Assembly (NCBI GenBank): GCA_002471255.1 | Contig: DKPP01000012.1 | Location: 65,063-129,062, forward strand | Length of the DNA: 64,000 bases | Direction of reading: 5' to 3' | DNA from: Akkermansiaceae bacterium UBA7331 | GTDB taxonomy: Bacteria; Verrucomicrobiota; Verrucomicrobiia; Verrucomicrobiales; Akkermansiaceae | In this document: piece after piece, positions 63,693 through 64,000 of the stretch | Layout of the letters: the number at the start of each line of letters is the position of its first letter | Numbering within the stretch: position 1 is the stretch's first letter | The notes under the pieces: model-generated | Databases searched by the model: none | Told to the model about the DNA's origin: nothing | The model's input: only the letters and a program-made list of their open reading frames with translations | Made by a program: the position numbers and the translations under genes

Positions 63693-64000
63693 AATGCTCT
63701 CTATATAGTAAAAATAATCATAATTACGGTGGTTCCATCGGTAGCTCTTTCAACCACAACCCGTGGACAGGTCAATAACAATAGAAGCCGCATGTTGGCT
63801 TCGAAGGTGTGTCGCCGTTTGTTCCGGCTTGTTTGTTCGTCTCTCGGGTATTTCGATGTTCCGGCTACATGGAATAGGATGATCCTATTTGGACTCATAG
63901 TATGCATGTACCGAGGATCCGGTTAATATTTACATGCTATCTTGTCTATTTAAAACTGGCTAAAAACCATTACCCTATAAAACAGAAGAAGCCTCAGCAG
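63693..64000. other. Right-end gap with palindromes and a repeat, no gene recognised
   Basis: Two short overlapping ORFs exist (63729-63926 on +, 63701-63907 on -) but neither resembles a protein family. A perfect palindrome AATAGGAT-G-ATCCTATT lies at 63873-63889, a hairpin GAAGCC/GGCTTC at 63784-63802, ACCG/CGGT at 63911-63924, and the ten-base repeat TGTTCCGGCT occurs at 63820-63829 and 63857-63866. They could belong to a small structured RNA or a remnant, but no known RNA family is recognised. Confidence 0.35.

Overview
The window reads as chromosomal DNA of a Gram-negative member of the Verrucomicrobiota (PVC group), moderately AT-rich by eye. Supporting signs are a C-terminal SHD1-type domain on a secreted esterase, an AsmA-like outer-envelope protein, LptF, an autotransporter barrel, a PilB/GspE-GspF-GspG set with two ATPases, and many lipoproteins and signal peptides. 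A host- or mucus-associated life is an inference from the sialidase/esterase locus; the exact order or family cannot be fixed from the sequence alone. No tRNA, rRNA, CRISPR array, transposase or phage gene was recognised.

Left part (1-10.9 kb): the 3' end of a SufS-type cysteine desulfurase, a membrane-anchored pseudokinase with a C-terminal beta-sandwich, LptF, the ribosome GTPase Der and an orphan OppD-type ATPase on the + strand; then on the - strand a DUF2062 membrane protein and a 1065-residue AsmA-like protein; then tlyA. From 10.9 to 14.1 kb lies an AT-rich block of four unrecognised membrane or secreted proteins. From 14.1 to 19.6 kb are two tandem secretion/pilus ATPases, the inner-membrane platform protein and a pseudopilin. 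Two related lipoproteins follow.

The most distinctive region is 21.3-31.6 kb. It holds an autotransporter whose passenger begins with an SGNH esterase domain, a second secreted SGNH hydrolase, a five-Asp-box exo-sialidase and a third SGNH hydrolase ending in an SHD1-like domain. Together they look like a sialoglycan-trimming system in which esterases remove acyl groups and the sialidase releases sialic acid, with one esterase tethered to the cell surface.

Middle part (31.7-43.7 kb): metG, menD, rpsF (with a leader that resembles the S6:S18 binding motif), two small secreted proteins, a - strand operon cdaA / cdaR-like microprotein / bioD / hisB / hisH, two tandem M28 peptidases (the first has lost a metal-ligand Glu), gatB and a lipoprotein.

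Right part: a long - strand ribosomal operon runs from rpsL (53.3 kb) to rplN (43.8 kb): rpsL-rpsG-fusA-rpsJ-rplC-rplD-rplW-rplB-rpsS-[coiled-coil envelope protein]-rplV-rpsC-rplP-rpmC-rpsQ-rplN. It lacks tuf, carries an unrelated exported coiled-coil gene between rpsS and rplV, and ends at a terminator after rplN instead of running on into rplX. Upstream lie gpmI and a thioesterase on the same strand. Divergent from these is a tightly packed + strand operon: NtrB-like kinase, NtrC-like sigma-54 activator, a multi-spanning glycosyltransferase-like protein, xseB, dxs, a TPR protein and a short recO. The last 300 bases hold only palindromes and repeats.

Start codons were moved downstream from TTG to ATG in several genes where the downstream ATG begins the family domain or a signal peptide.
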